Position numbers and translations under genes: made by a program. A stretch of DNA of 64,000 nt from Antedon bifida (taxonomy: Eukaryota > Echinodermata > Crinoidea > Comatulida > Antedonidae), in assembly GCA_963402885.1 (NCBI GenBank), contig OY727100.1:21051665-21115664 (forward strand), written 5' to 3'. Position 1 is the stretch's first letter; the number at the start of each line of letters is the position of its first letter. Under the pieces are notes generated by a model. It worked only from the letters and a program-made list of their open reading frames with translations. It was not told where the DNA came from and did no database searches. This document shows, one piece after another, positions 22,273 to 35,033 of the stretch.

Positions 22273-22470
22273 ACAGTAAAACCCATATTAAGGGGGCAGT
22301 TCTTTCAGGACCAACACAGCGTTCCTATAACAGATGTCCCCTGAATAGGAGGTATTCATAGTTGTAAAACATATATATCCTTGTTTTTTTCACAGAACGC
22401 CTGTGCAGTACAGTAATATACAGATGTCCCCTGAATAAGGGTGTCCCGGCCCCTAATTAGGAATTTCTCA
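22273..22470. mobile_element. pogo/Tigger-like MITE remnant (copy 3)
   Basis: ACAGTAAAACCCATATTAAG on the left and GTGTCCCGGCCCCTAATTAG on the right. CAGATGTCCCCTGAATA occurs twice inside (about 22341 and 22422), so part of the element is duplicated. Confidence 0.6.
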
Positions 22471-24515
22471 AAGGGGTAATACATTATTATTGTTTGATTT
22501 AGTGAAAATCATTTTCACATGAATTTGTTTTTAAACTGTTCTTTATGGATACAATATTATGGAACATTATCAATTATACTTTATCAACATTGTTATTAGC
22601 TTACTGATATCAACTTGATATTGTTATGATCTTACAATTGTGCCTTAGAGAATTATATAATTACTCATGCAATGTTTCTCTCAAACTATTAAGTTTAATT
22701 GAAAATGTATAATTTATAGCGTTGATGATAGTGTAAATAGTGCATTAACACCTTATGTACACTTAGAAATAATTGTTCATTTTTCAACACATTACAAAAA
22801 TATAGTTTATAAATCAAGTAAAGATACCATTTGTTTATAATAGTAGTTTAGATTAAGATTATAAGATTATACCTGTAATGCGTATTAAAACTGCTTTTTT
22901 TCTCAGAATAAACTTGTATCGTGAATGTACACCCCTGCATAATAAATGGAACAGACCATATAGTGTGTCAAAAGGAATTTTGCTTTTCCCACTTCAGATG
23001 TGTGGCCCTGTGAGAGAGCCAACAACTGTACTTCTCTACTGAAGAAATAATTGACATCAACGATGGGTAGACCAGGGAAAAGATGCTAAATAGATGGCAT
23101 TTTCTTTCTTGAGAACAATAAGTCGTAATTAATATTATTTTGGGAATCGTAAACCGTGAAAAAGAAGAGAAAAAAACGTTTTGGAGGAGGAGGAGTAGCA
23201 AAAATATTGATTTAAAGTGGCACAGTGGATGTACTTTTCAACTTCCTGCTCAACATTGGTAAAAAGAAGCTGGCAATTGGAATATTTCAGTTTTATGTAA
23301 GTTTTTTTTATTTATTTGTATTATGTACTGGACTGGACTAAAATAACCTTGATTCTACAGTTGAAGTGTTGTTATCCGGTAAAATGCTTCAAACATGTGC
23401 ACAGATATTTAAATGGGATATTTAGCTGTTGTCAATCCAGTTGTTTTTTTCATAAAGTATCATTTGTCAAAATTGTATTGTTTTGAGGGTCCCTATAATG
23501 ACCAGCTTCGACATAAAACCCTTGTAATATTATTGAACACAATTTTGATGCAGGATTTGGTTCAACCACTCCAAGTGAGTAAACCAAGATAATATTTTTT
23601 TAAATTCTTCCAACAGTTGTAAGAAAATGAGTAAATGTTAATGGCAGTGGGGTAGGGGTTATTTTTTGGTTTGGTGAGGAGTACTATATTATTACTAAAT
23701 TAACCAAAAGCTTTTTACACCCACCACATGATTCAATCAATTAAAACTCTTCACTAAAACATTTCTACAAATAAATTATTAAATGCTTGAATATGATTAT
23801 TACACTGAATTAAGAAGATGCCAGCCTTTCTTGAAGGTATTTCACCTTGACCTTGTGAGTCTATAATCCTAATTTAATTGTCTGTTGTTTATTAAATGTT
23901 TATTAATATTCAAACTGCATGGTTCAGGTAGAATTCCGAAAGTCAAGAACGTTTATGTGTCTATATACATTCATTCTCATCAATTAACAATACATTTCTC
24001 TATAGATCTATACATTTATTCTCCCTGTTTCTACATATTGATTGAACACAAATAACACAATTATTTAATCACAAAATGATAATATTGTGATTCCATCCAT
24101 CACTTTATTATAGTAAATTAATTTTATGTTAAAATAATACAATTTTACTTAAAGTAAACATGTTTAGTTACCTTCAAATTTCAATCAAGTAGGAGAGTAG
24201 TAGGCCTACATTGTAAAGGATTCACCAACTGATATTCGTAAATAATCGCTACAATTTATAATAACATAGACTGATAATTTTATTTTGTACCAACTTTTTC
24301 TGCCCATTTTTAACCACAAATGTGTTCCCAACAAACTCAAAATGATTTTTGTGCAATACACTGAATAGTTAAAAGTTTTGGCCTACAGTAGGCCGATATC
24401 TAGATTAGATAAACGTAAATTTGTCAGCTGGCCATGTATAGGATGATTGTGATGAGTTAGGCCTATATTACTAGAACTTTTGCTGAAAAGGCTTTACAGT
24501 TAATCATGTATACTG
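22471..24515. other. intergenic, no supported feature
   Basis: AT-rich DNA. Short open frames such as 22968-23201 minus lack conserved content and exon-like borders. Confidence 0.45.
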
Positions 24516-24527
24516 TTCCACACACAT

Positions 24528-24690
24528 TTGAACGCAGAAGAATTAAGCGTAGTTTCCACATCCGACACATCGCAACAAACGTACAGTAGGAACAACGCAA
24601 CCGTTTGGATGGTCCATCGCTTCGTGATTGCTTATTTTGCTTACGTTGTTAAGTTGCATCAGAGGGAGAACCAAGCTTTAAACCAATTGT
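24528..24690. repeat. foldback-like repeat, relative of the one at 56951
   Basis: CAACCGTTTGGATGGTCCATCGCTTC is divided into pieces (GTTTGGATG, CCATCGC, GTGATTG, TTGCTTACGTTGTTAAGTTGC) that appear in the same order at 56985-57070. The left end contains ACGCAGAAG and CATCGCAAC. It is strongly diverged. Confidence 0.45.
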
Positions 24691-26740
24691 GTTTAACTCC
24701 GATAGAGAAAATAGCGCGTAAGCATAGGTAAAATGTGTACAAAGTGTCTCTTAGCTTCTTCTTTGATTATCCAATCATAAGTAATTGATTTATCGGTTTG
24801 TTAATAGCTGCTCTTTTTGACAGTCTGGTTATTGACCCCTATGAGTGGCAGGTAGATTATTATTGTTATTAAGTAGTAGGTACATCCTGTTTTAGCTATC
24901 AGTAACTGTTACTGTAGAATGCCAACAGTTCAAAAAATTTAAACTTTCTTTTTTTTTGATTGACATATTAATTATATAATATAATAAATATTAATATATC
25001 TCATCTTCACCCTTGTTATAAATTAATTAACTTTAATCTCTCTTAAAAGTAAAATTAATTGTTAGTTCAAACTTTTGGAGCCGCATAAACAAATTTACTA
25101 TTTTACTATTTTTCAAACAGCATAATTAAAAATAATTAATGCAATTAGGATTGATTATTCTGGGCATAGGACATGGAAATGTGATTTCAAACCATTTAGT
25201 ACTTGATGATTTAATTTAAATACACATTTTAAAATATGTATGCCTATAAAATAGTGCATTTTTATAATAATGAATAGTAAAACTAATAGCAATTAGTAAA
25301 TCCCTCGGTCTGCGATTTGATATTGTATTTTGGTGAGCCTCACAATATTAAACCCCAGACTTAAAACTAACAGTCAATTAATATACTGAGTTGAGTGCCT
25401 GTAAACATTCAGTTTTTCCAGTTTAAAATACTAATGGAGAAAGTTAAATTAATTCTCCATGCATTATAAACCAAACCCTTTCCTCTTGTGTCATTAGTTT
25501 TGTTTCTGAACAATCATATTTATTTTTTTGTTTTTACAAAATTGCAGGTAGTAGTAATTTAAATATTTACTTATTCTTACAAAATTCCTTTTTAGACATC
25601 ATATCATGTGATACGTGTATCCCTGACTGTTTCGTCCATTATTACCATGGTTTCTCTTTTGACTTCTGATTTGACATGATGCCCTCATGCTGGGATTCAG
25701 TAATCCATAACATATTTATGAGAACTTAAAGAATGAATTTGACATTAAATACCATATTGTACTTTTTACCAGCATTTTGTTTGTATTGCTTGTGAGGTTT
25801 TTATTTTATGGATTTGTTTATTCTTATAAATACATACTGTACTATTGATATTGAATAATATGCTAAAATTGTGGACTTGACACCATAAAACAACAAACAT
25901 GATGCAGATACTGTACACATACATATGAGTGCCAAAAAGGTATGAGGGTAGAGGTCTATAATCTACAAGGGGTATGGTGTTTTGGTGAAATACTTTAATA
26001 ATATAAACTGTATAGAATTGTGTCAAGACAGTGAATACAGTACAGTAGGTGACAGATTTAATAATTATTTATTGATGAAATTAGTGGAATAGAAGGTCCA
26101 ATGGAGTAGCATTTCATTGCGTCTGTGGCAGTCCAACACTATAGTTTGTGTGCTATGTTTCAGATGGCCGTAAGGCTGAGTTATATCATCTATGGCGTCT
26201 TCAAAATCACTTTTGTACGGTTTGAGAAGAGATAATGATCATGTGCAGTGTGGGATAATCCACTCATTATCTCTTCTAATGATGTGTAACATTTTGTTGA
26301 GCTATTAATGTATTTTTTATTACATTAATTAAAGTAATGATAGTAAGAAGTAATAATATTGATTTATTTTATATTTTCTTAGGAATACTTCATTTTTGAT
26401 AAATTTTGTCTTAGTTCATTTGATACAAATCTATTGATGATGATGCGATTTGCCAAATAAGGGCGTTGCACCGTGTTGAAATCATGGCTGTTGACTGGTT
26501 TATGTTTCTCGGCCTCTGGAGATGTTTTGCGAGTGTTTAATTAGAGGTTTTCTATTGAATATTGTCATGCATAATGTAATCTTCAACTAACCTTAACTAT
26601 TTATTATTTTCTTGCAATGAAAATGTTAACATTATAGATTTGTTTTTCCAATATGCATGCTTTCTTAGAAATAATGCCAGAATTCCAGGTGTGAAACTAG
26701 CTAACAATCGGAAACAATTTGATCATTTCCAGAAAATTCA
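24691..26740. other. intergenic with one perfect hairpin
   Basis: No exon is supported. At 26225-26238 AGAAGAGATAATGA is the exact inverse of TCATTATCTCTTCT at 26264-26277, with a 25-base loop. Elsewhere there is AT-rich unique sequence. Confidence 0.45.
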
Positions 26741-26741
26741 G

Positions 26742-27066
26742 TTGAAATGACTTTTCAACTTTTGCTGATTTTCATGTCTTTACCATTTTTATACTGCATA
26801 TACTGTATATTTCAGTATTTTTCTCTTGCATTTTATTTAGGATAAAATAATTCTGTACCACAATATATATATATTTTATTACATCACTTACGGTATTCTA
26901 ACTCAAAATGACTTTTCAACTTTTGTTGATTTTCATGTCTTTACCATTTTATATACTACATATATATTTCAGAGTTTTTTCTCTTGCATTTTAGGATAAA
27001 ATAATTCTGTACCACAATATATATATTTTATTACAGCACTTATCTAGGTATTCTAACTCAAAACAC
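26742..27066 (+). repeat. 160-bp tandem duplication just left of the Helitron-like block
   Basis: AATGACTTTTCAACTTTTG occurs at 26747 and 26907, and both copies continue through TTTTCATGTCTTTACCATTT, GGATAAAATAATTCTGTACC and TATTCTAACTCAAAA. The second copy ends within ten bases of the first Helitron-like terminus at 27073. Confidence 0.9.
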
Positions 27067-27225
27067 AATTTTTAGGTGATCATTTAGAATAAAATGATCA
27101 CCTATTGTTATTGTATAAAATCTTTATTATTATTTTTTTTTTTATTATTTTTTTTTGGTTTTCCGCAACGAAGTTGCAGGAAAACCTCTTGTGATTGTAC
27201 GAAATCATCATCATCATCTTTTTTT

Positions 27226-28777
27226 AGTTATCCGCTTAGTAGCGGATAACTCCTTGTAACTGTCCTGTTTCATCATCTTTTTTTTTTTTTTTCTGTATTC
27301 TTCTTTCTTTCTGTCATTTTTGTGTCACGCGTAACTCAAAAACGTGTAAACATAACATTTTATAACTTTGTCAACATGTGGGCGTTCACGTGAAGTTGTG
27401 CACCCGCTATTGTGAATGACGTCATAGTTGCGCAACGTGACTTACGCGCGTTTTTATGAATTTCGCGTATTTAACATAGATCGAAAACCATATAACATTT
27501 TAATTTGAAACTTAGAAAAAGTTTAAGTTATATCTTGCGCTAACTGACTGTGAGAAAAAAATGGCATGTTTTACACGAAGTTACGCGCGCACGCGCGTTT
27601 AAAATTTCAAAATGCGAAAAATCAATTTCTAATCAACTTTCTACGCGTTTTATGTCATTTTGAGCATGTCAAAAATTCCCACACGCGCGCGTGATTTATG
27701 TTTTTCCAGCCTTTTCAAGTAATTTTACCAACTTTTAAACAATTTCGACTTAAAATTAACGTCATACCAGCACGTCGAATTGGATAATTTACGTACGTTT
27801 TTGATGAAAAAGTTCAAAAATTCCTTAAAATTTGTCAAAATTATACCTTTTTTAAAACAGTCGTAGTTTCTAAACTAAACGGTAAAAGTTATTTTTATTA
27901 CGTATTCTGGAAGATGATGAGTTGTAGATATCGTATCATGCATCAATATTGCTAACAGGACATTGTGACGTCATCGTATGGCCATGCGAATATAAAATAT
28001 AGGATTTTTGTATCTTTTGTCATAGAGCATCACATTTAATAGAGCGCATCTTCGCTTATCCGTTTTTCATTTTAACCCAGATTTTGATATTTTTTAGGTC
28101 AATCAACTACCTTTCGCATGGGTTAAAAATATTTTAATTTTTTTGACGTCATCATGTCTAAAAATGTAAATAACGTGGGTCACTTATTTTCATCTTTACA
28201 GTAACTTTCAATCTGTTATAGCTCGTCAGAATAAAAAGCGGTAATCATGATTAAAACGTTTTCTGGAAGCTATTGTATTGTAAATACGAATTCATATCAA
28301 AATTTTTCCAATCCGACGTTGTGACGTCATCATATGGCCAGTTGAACAAAAAAAATTGTATTTTCATCTTTTGCGTCATAGTTCATCACATTTAAAAGAG
28401 CGCGCATCTATATTTTACGTATTCAAATTTCTTCTACATGTTAATATGTTGTTGCTGAGATAATATCCTTCCGAAATTGGTATTTTAGTGTTTCATTTTG
28501 ATACCGTCGCCATGTTAAAAAATGGAATAAATGGCGGGTCCCGTAATTTCACCTATTCTACACTGTATGTAATATGTATACAGATTATACTGTTTATACT
28601 GTATATACTATATGACACAAAATTGACAGAATTCAGCACTAACAACATATCATATTCTTCTGATCAGGTCATAATGCCATAATCTTTTTCTGGGTGCAAA
28701 ATTCTAACGTATGACGTGCACGTGGCGTTTGTCGTGCGGATAACTAACTCGTCAAAGTGACGAGTTTCATGTCTAGT
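27226..28777 (+). mobile_element. Helitron-like unit B1 (family II)
   Basis: 5' palindrome AGTTATCCGC-TTAGTA-GCGGATAACT. The 3' end has GCGGATAACT, hairpin AACTCGTCA-AAG-TGACGAGTT, TCATGT and CTAGT (28773-28777). Length 1552. It contains four TGACGTCA octamers. It is followed one base later by unit B2 in the same orientation. Confidence 0.85.
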
Positions 28778-28778
28778 T

Positions 28779-30378
28779 AGTTATCCGCATTTAGCGGATA
28801 ACTCCTTGTAACTGTCCTGTTTCATCATCTTTTTTTTTTTTTTTCTGTATTCTTCTTTCTTTCTGTCATTTTTGTGCAGAGCGTATCTCTAAAACGTGTT
28901 AACATAACATTTCATAACTTTGTCAACATATGAGCGTTCACGTGAAGTTGTGCACCTGCTATTGTAAATGACGTCAGAGTTGCGTAACATGACTTACGCG
29001 CGTTTTTACGAATTTCGCGTATTTAACGTAGATCAAAAACCATATAACAATTTAAATTGAAACTTAACAAAAGTTTAAGTTATATCTTGCGCTAACTGAC
29101 TGTGAAAAAAAAATGGCATGTTTCACACGAAGTTACGCGCGCACGCGGGTTTAAAATTTTATAATGCGAAAAATTAATTTCTAATCAACTTTCTACGCGT
29201 TTCATGTCATTTTGAGCATGTAAAAAATTCCCACGTGCGCGCATTTTTTTACGCGCGTGGTGCGCACGTAGCGTTGAAAACAATTTTTTTCACGTGATTT
29301 ATGTTTTTCCATCCTTTTCTAGTAATTTTACCAACTTTTGAACAATTTCGACTTAAAATTACGTCATACGGGCACTTCGAATTGGATAATTTACGTGCAT
29401 TTTTGATGAAAAAGTTAAAAAAATCGTCAAAATTTGTCAAAATTATGCCCTTTTTTAAACATTCGTAGTTCCTAAACTAAACGGTGAAAGTTATTTTTAT
29501 TGCACATTCTGGAAGTTGATGAGTTGTAGATTTTGGATCATGCATTAATATGGCTAACCGGACATTGTGACGTCATCGTATGGCCACGCGAATATAAACT
29601 ATAGGATTTTTGTATCTTTCATCATAGCGCATGACATTTAATAGAGCGCATCTCCAATTATCTGTTTTCCATTTTTACCCCGATTTTTATATTATCTAGG
29701 TCAATCAACTATCTTCCGCATGAGTTAAAAATATTTTAATTTTTATGACGTCATCATGTCTAAAAATGTAAATAACGTGGGTCACTTATTTTCATCTTTA
29801 CAGGAAATTTCAATCTGTTATAGCTCGTCAGAATAAAACGTGATAATCATGATCAAAACGTTTTCTGGAAGCTATTGGATTGTAGATACGAATTCATGTA
29901 AACATTTTGCCAATCGGACGTTGTGACGTCATCATATGGCCAGTTGAATAAAAAAAGACGTATTTTCATATTTTGCGTAATAGTTCATCACATTTAAAAG
30001 GGCGCGCATCTATATTTTACGTATTCAAATTTCTTCTACACGTTAACATGTGGTTGCTGAGATAATGTCCTTCCGAAATTGCTATCTTAGTGTTTCATTT
30101 TGATACCGTCGCCATGTTAAAAATAGGAATAAACGGGGGTCCCGTAATTTCACCTATTCTACACTGTATGTAACATGTATACAGATTATACCGTTTGCAC
30201 TGTACATACTATATGACACAAAATTAACAGAATTCAGCACTAACAGCATATGATGTTCTTCAGTTCAGGTCATAATGCCATAATCTTTTTCCGTGTGCAA
30301 AATTCCAACGTATGACGTGCGCGTGGCGTTTGTCGTGCGGATAACTAACTCGTCAAAGTGACGAGTTTCATGTCTAGT
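28779..30378 (+). mobile_element. Helitron-like unit B2 (family II)
   Basis: 5' palindrome AGTTATCCGC-ATTTA-GCGGATAACT. The 3' end is GCGGATAACT plus the family hairpin and CTAGT (30374-30378). Length 1600. It differs from B1 by scattered substitutions and an extra stretch near 29240-29290. Together B1 and B2 fill the T-tract of the family III unit. Confidence 0.85.
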
Positions 30379-33300
30379 TTCATCTTCTTTCTTTCTGTAT
30401 GATTTTTGTGTAACGCTTTTCTCTAAAACTTGCAAACATAACATTTTTTTAACTATGTTGACATTTTGACATTTATGTAACGTCGTCAAGCGAAGCTTTT
30501 CATGATGCTTACAATTGCGCAACGTGACGTACGCGCGATTTAACGATTTTCTCGTATTTAACATAGCTCGACAACCAAACAACATTTCAACTTGAAACTT
30601 TGCAAAAGTTTAATTTATATCATGCGCTAACTTTCTGTGGAAAAAAAATTGCGTGTTTTACACAAAGTTACGCGCGCACGCGCATTTAAAATTTCAAAAT
30701 GCGCAAAATTCATTTATAATCAATTTTCTACGCGTTTCATGTCGTTTTAAGCATGTCAAAAATTCCCACGCGTGCGCACAATTTTACGTGTGCGGTGCGC
30801 ACGTAGCATTGAAAACGTATTTTTTTCGCGTGATTTATGTTTTTCCAGCCTTTTCTAGTAATTTTACCAAATTTTAAACAATTTCGACTTAAAGATACGT
30901 CATACGAGCACGTCGAATTGGACAATTTGCGCGCGTTTTTTATGAAAAGGTTAAAAAATTCGTTTAAAATATGCATTTTTTTAAACAATCGTAATTTCTA
31001 AACTAGACGGTCAACTTTTTGTGGATGACATTTTCTGGAAGTTAATGAGTTGTAGATATCGGATCATGTATTAATATGGCTAACCGGACATTGTGACGTC
31101 ATCGTATGGCCACGCTAATATAAAATTTAGGATTTTTGTATCTTTCGTCATAGCTCATCACATTTAACAGAGCGCATCTCCACTTATCCGTTTTCCATTT
31201 TCACCCAAATTTTGATATTGTCTATGTCAATCAACTGTCTTTCGCATGAATTAGAAATATTTTAATTTTTTTGACGTCATCATTCCTAAAAATTTAAATT
31301 ACGTGTGGCATTAATTTCATCTTTACAGTAAATTTTAATCTGTTATAGCTCGTAAGAATAAAATTTGATAATCACGATTAAAACGTTTTATGGAAGCTAT
31401 TGGATTGTAGATACGAAATCATGTGAAAATTTTGCCAATCGGATGTTGTGACGTCATCATATGGCCAGTTAAATGAAAAAAGTCGTATTTTCATCTTTTG
31501 CGTCATAATTCATTACATTTAAAAGAGCGCGCATCAATATTTCACGTATTCAAATTTCTTCTAGACGTTAATATGTTGTTGCTGAGATAATTTCCTTCCG
31601 AAATTGCTACCTTTGCATTTCATTTTAAAACCGTCAACATGTTAAAATTTGCAATAAATAGCGGGTCCCGTAATTTCACCTATTCTACACTGTGTGATAT
31701 GGATACAGATTATACTGTGTATACTATATGAATCGAAATAATAGAATTTAGCAATAACAACATATCATATTCTTCAGTTCAGGTCATAATGCCAACGTGA
31801 ACACTTCCTTTTGTCCTCAACCTATCCCTTAATGTTAAAAGGTACGTCGTTACACGTTCATGTTGCACCACTTGCGCGGCGGAAAACCAAACTCGTCAAA
31901 GTGACGAGTTACATGTCTAGTCTTTTTATTGTTTCTGTACACTATTTTGTGTAACAATTATCTCAAAAAGTTTAATGTCAATGATTACAAAAATTTCAGA
32001 ATATCTTTCAAATAATACAACTTAATCCTAATAAGCTTTCCAGCGTGATCACTCATCCGTGACGACATTTATACGCCATTTTGCGAAATCACATTATCAA
32101 TCATATCTCCATAATTCATTATCACATATTAATGACATTCACTACACGTAAACTTCAGATCAAGGGTAAAAATATTAGCAAAAAAAAAGCACGCGCACGT
32201 AGGTTCATGCGCGTGATATCGCGCGTTAAAAATTTAAAACGCTCAAAATTAAGTTTTGATCAATTTAGAGCATGAATTAGGCCATTTGCGTGTTTCAAAA
32301 AATTACTGCGCAAAAATGCGTTTTTGCGCGCGCGATACTTAAAAAGCGTAAAAAATATGAATTTTTTTTACAAATCTCATTCTACTCACCATCCTTAGTA
32401 CATTCACCAAATTTGAGTCAGTTCCGACTTAAAATAACGCTATACGAGCACGTTAAAAATGACAAAATGCGCACATTTATTTTACAAAAGTTCTGAAAAT
32501 GGTGAAAAATAGGTCTTTTTTAAAATGAAAATAATTCTTCAGAATGCAAGATGACCCCCGATTTTTTTAACTTATTCTGGAAGCCATTGAGTTGTAGATA
32601 TGAATTCATGTACACATTTTACGTACAAAATGTTTTGACGTCATCAAATGGCCACTTGAATTTAAAAATTAGGATTTGTTATCTTTTTGTGTAGATTATC
32701 ACATTCAACAGAGCGCATCTTGGTTATGTGTGCTCGAATTTCGCACAACTTTCAGTATGTGCTTGCTTAATTAATTATCTTTATCATGAGTTGACACTAT
32801 CTTCATTTTAATGACGTCATCACGCGTAAAAACTTGAATAACGTAGGCCGTGTAATTTCACCTTCGCAGTAAATTTGAATATCTTACAGCTCTTCAGAAT
32901 TGAAGGTTACCTTGATGATTATAATTTATTATGAAAGCTGATGAAATGTAGATATTAATTCATATAAAAATTAAGCCTATCGGATGTTGTGACGTTAACA
33001 TATGGCCAGTTGAAGTGAAAAAGTAGTTTTTTCATATTTTTCGTCAAAGTTATACACAATTCAAAGAGCGCGCACAGCGCTTCTACGTGCCAAATTTTTT
33101 TCCAAATCTTATATTTTTTTGCTCAATTAATTATCTTTCGAAATTGTCATCTTAAAGTTTAGTTTGATAACGTCATCATGCCAAAAAAATAGAACATGTG
33201 TCCCGTAATTTCACCTATGCTACACTGTATATAGATATACAGTATATACTGTACATATTGTATATGGCATATAGGCACAACTCAGCACTATAAGCATATA

Positions 33301-33430
33301 ATAGGATGGCATACATCAACATTTTCCGATCGTATGTTAACGTACGTGCATGTTTAAAAAAAAATTAATTTCAGTAAAATGATAAAAATGATCACCTATA
33401 ATTCGTCAAAGTGACGAATTAAATTCTAGT

Positions 33431-35024
33431 TAGGTGATCATTTAGAATAAAATGATCACCTATTGTTATTGTATAAAATCTTTATTATTATTTTTTTTTT
33501 TATTATTTTTTTTCTTTTTATTGTTTCTGTACACTATTTTGTGTAACAATTATCTCAAAAAGTTTAATGTCAATGATTACAAAAATTTCAGAATATCTTT
33601 CAAATAATACAACTTAATCCTAATAAGCTTTCCAGCGTGATCACTCATCCGTGACGACATTTATACGCCATTTTGCGAAATCACATTATCAATCATATCT
33701 CCATAATTCATTATCACATATTAATGAAATTCACTACACGTAAACTTCAGATCAAGGGTAAAAATATTAGCAAATAAAAACGCACGCACACGTAGGTTCA
33801 TGCGCGTGATATCGCGCGTTAAAAATTTAAAACGCTCAAAATTAAGTTTTGATCAATTTAGAGCATGAATTAGGCCATTTGCGTGTTTCAAAAAATTACT
33901 GCGCAAAAATGCGTTTTTGCGCGCGCGATACTTAAAAAGCGTAAAAAATATGAATTTTTTTTACAAATCTCATTCTACTCACCATCCTTAGTACATTCAC
34001 CAAATTTGAGTCAGTTCCGACTTAAAATAACGCTATACGAGCACGTTAAAAATGACAAAATGCGCACATTTATTTTACAAAAATTCTGAAAATGGTGAAA
34101 AATAGGTCTTTTTTAAAATGAAAATAATTCTTCAGAATGCAAGATGACCCCTGATTTTTTTAACTTATTCTGGAAGTCATTGAGTTGTAGATATGAATTC
34201 ATGTACACATTTTACGTACAAAATGTTTTGACGTCATCAAATGGCCACTTGAATTTAAAAATTAGGATTTGTTATCTTTTTGTGTAGATTATCACATTCA
34301 ACAGAGCGCATCTTGGTTATGTGTGCTCGAATTTCGCACAACTTTCAGTATGTGCTTGCTTAATTAATTATCTTTATCATGAGTTGACACTATCTTCATT
34401 TTAATGACGTCATCACGCGTAAAAACTTGAATAACGTAGGCCGTGTAATTTCACCTTCGCAGTAAATTTGAATATCTTACAGCTCTTCAGAATTGAAGGT
34501 TACCTTGATGATTATAATTTATTGTGAAAGCTGATGAAATGTAGATATTAATTCATATAAAAATTAAGCCTATCGGATGTTGTGACGTTAACATATGGCC
34601 AGTTGAAGTGAAAAAGTAGTTTTTTCATATTTTTCGTCAAAGTTATACACAATTCAAAGAGCGCGCACAGCGCTTCTACGTGCCAAATTTTTTTTCCAAA
34701 TCTTATATTTTTTTGCTCAATTAATTATCTTTCGAAATTGTCATCTTAAAGTTTAGTTTGATAACGTCATCATGCCAAAAAATTAGAACATGTGTCCCGT
34801 AATTTCACCTATGCTACACTGTATATAGATATACAGTATATACTGTACATATTGTATATGGCATATAGGCACAACTCAGCACTATAAGCATATAATAGGA
34901 TGGCATACATCAACATTTTCCGATCGTATGTTAACGTACGTGCATGTTTAAAAAAAAATTAATTTCAGTAAAATGATAAAAATGATCACCTATAATTCGT
35001 CAAAGTGACGAATTAAATTCTAGT
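33431..35024 (+). mobile_element. Helitron-like unit C1 (family I), uninterrupted
   Basis: 1594 bases with the intact 5' palindrome, the T-rich tract TTTTATTATTTTTTTTC and a 3' CTAGT at 35020-35024. It joins unit A without spacer (CTAGT then TAGGTGATC). It is nearly identical to C2, C3 and C4, so it is young. It also supplies the unoccupied version of the site that holds the family III unit in A. Confidence 0.9.
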
Positions 35025-35033
35025 TATTATTAT

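Larger units (their letters stand above)
27157..31921 (+). mobile_element. Helitron-like unit, family III, nested in unit A
   Basis: The 5' palindrome GGTTTTCCGCAAC...GTTGCAGGAAAACC starts at 27157. The 3' end has GCGGAAAACC, hairpin AACTCGTCA-AAG-TGACGAGTT, and CTAGT at 31917-31921. Its own T-rich tract is interrupted at 27225 by two family II units, and its body resumes at 30379 with TTCATCTTCTTTCTTTCTG. Net length is 1612. The body is homologous to families I and II but diverged. No replicase frame. Confidence 0.8.
27073..33430 (+). mobile_element. Helitron-like unit A (family I), interrupted host unit
   Basis: The 5' palindrome TAGGTGATCATTT...AAATGATCACCTA starts at 27073. The T-rich tract after it is broken at 27156 by a family III unit, and the body resumes at 31922 with CTTTTTATTGTTTCTGTAC. 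It ends AAATGATCACCTA, hairpin AATTCGTCA-AAG-TGACGAATT, then CTAGT at 33426-33430. Without the insertion the unit is 1593 bases, matching units C1 and C3. CTRRT after a hairpin is a Helitron 3' end. Terminal and subterminal palindromes recall Helentron/Helitron2 elements. No Rep-helicase frame is present. Confidence 0.82.
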
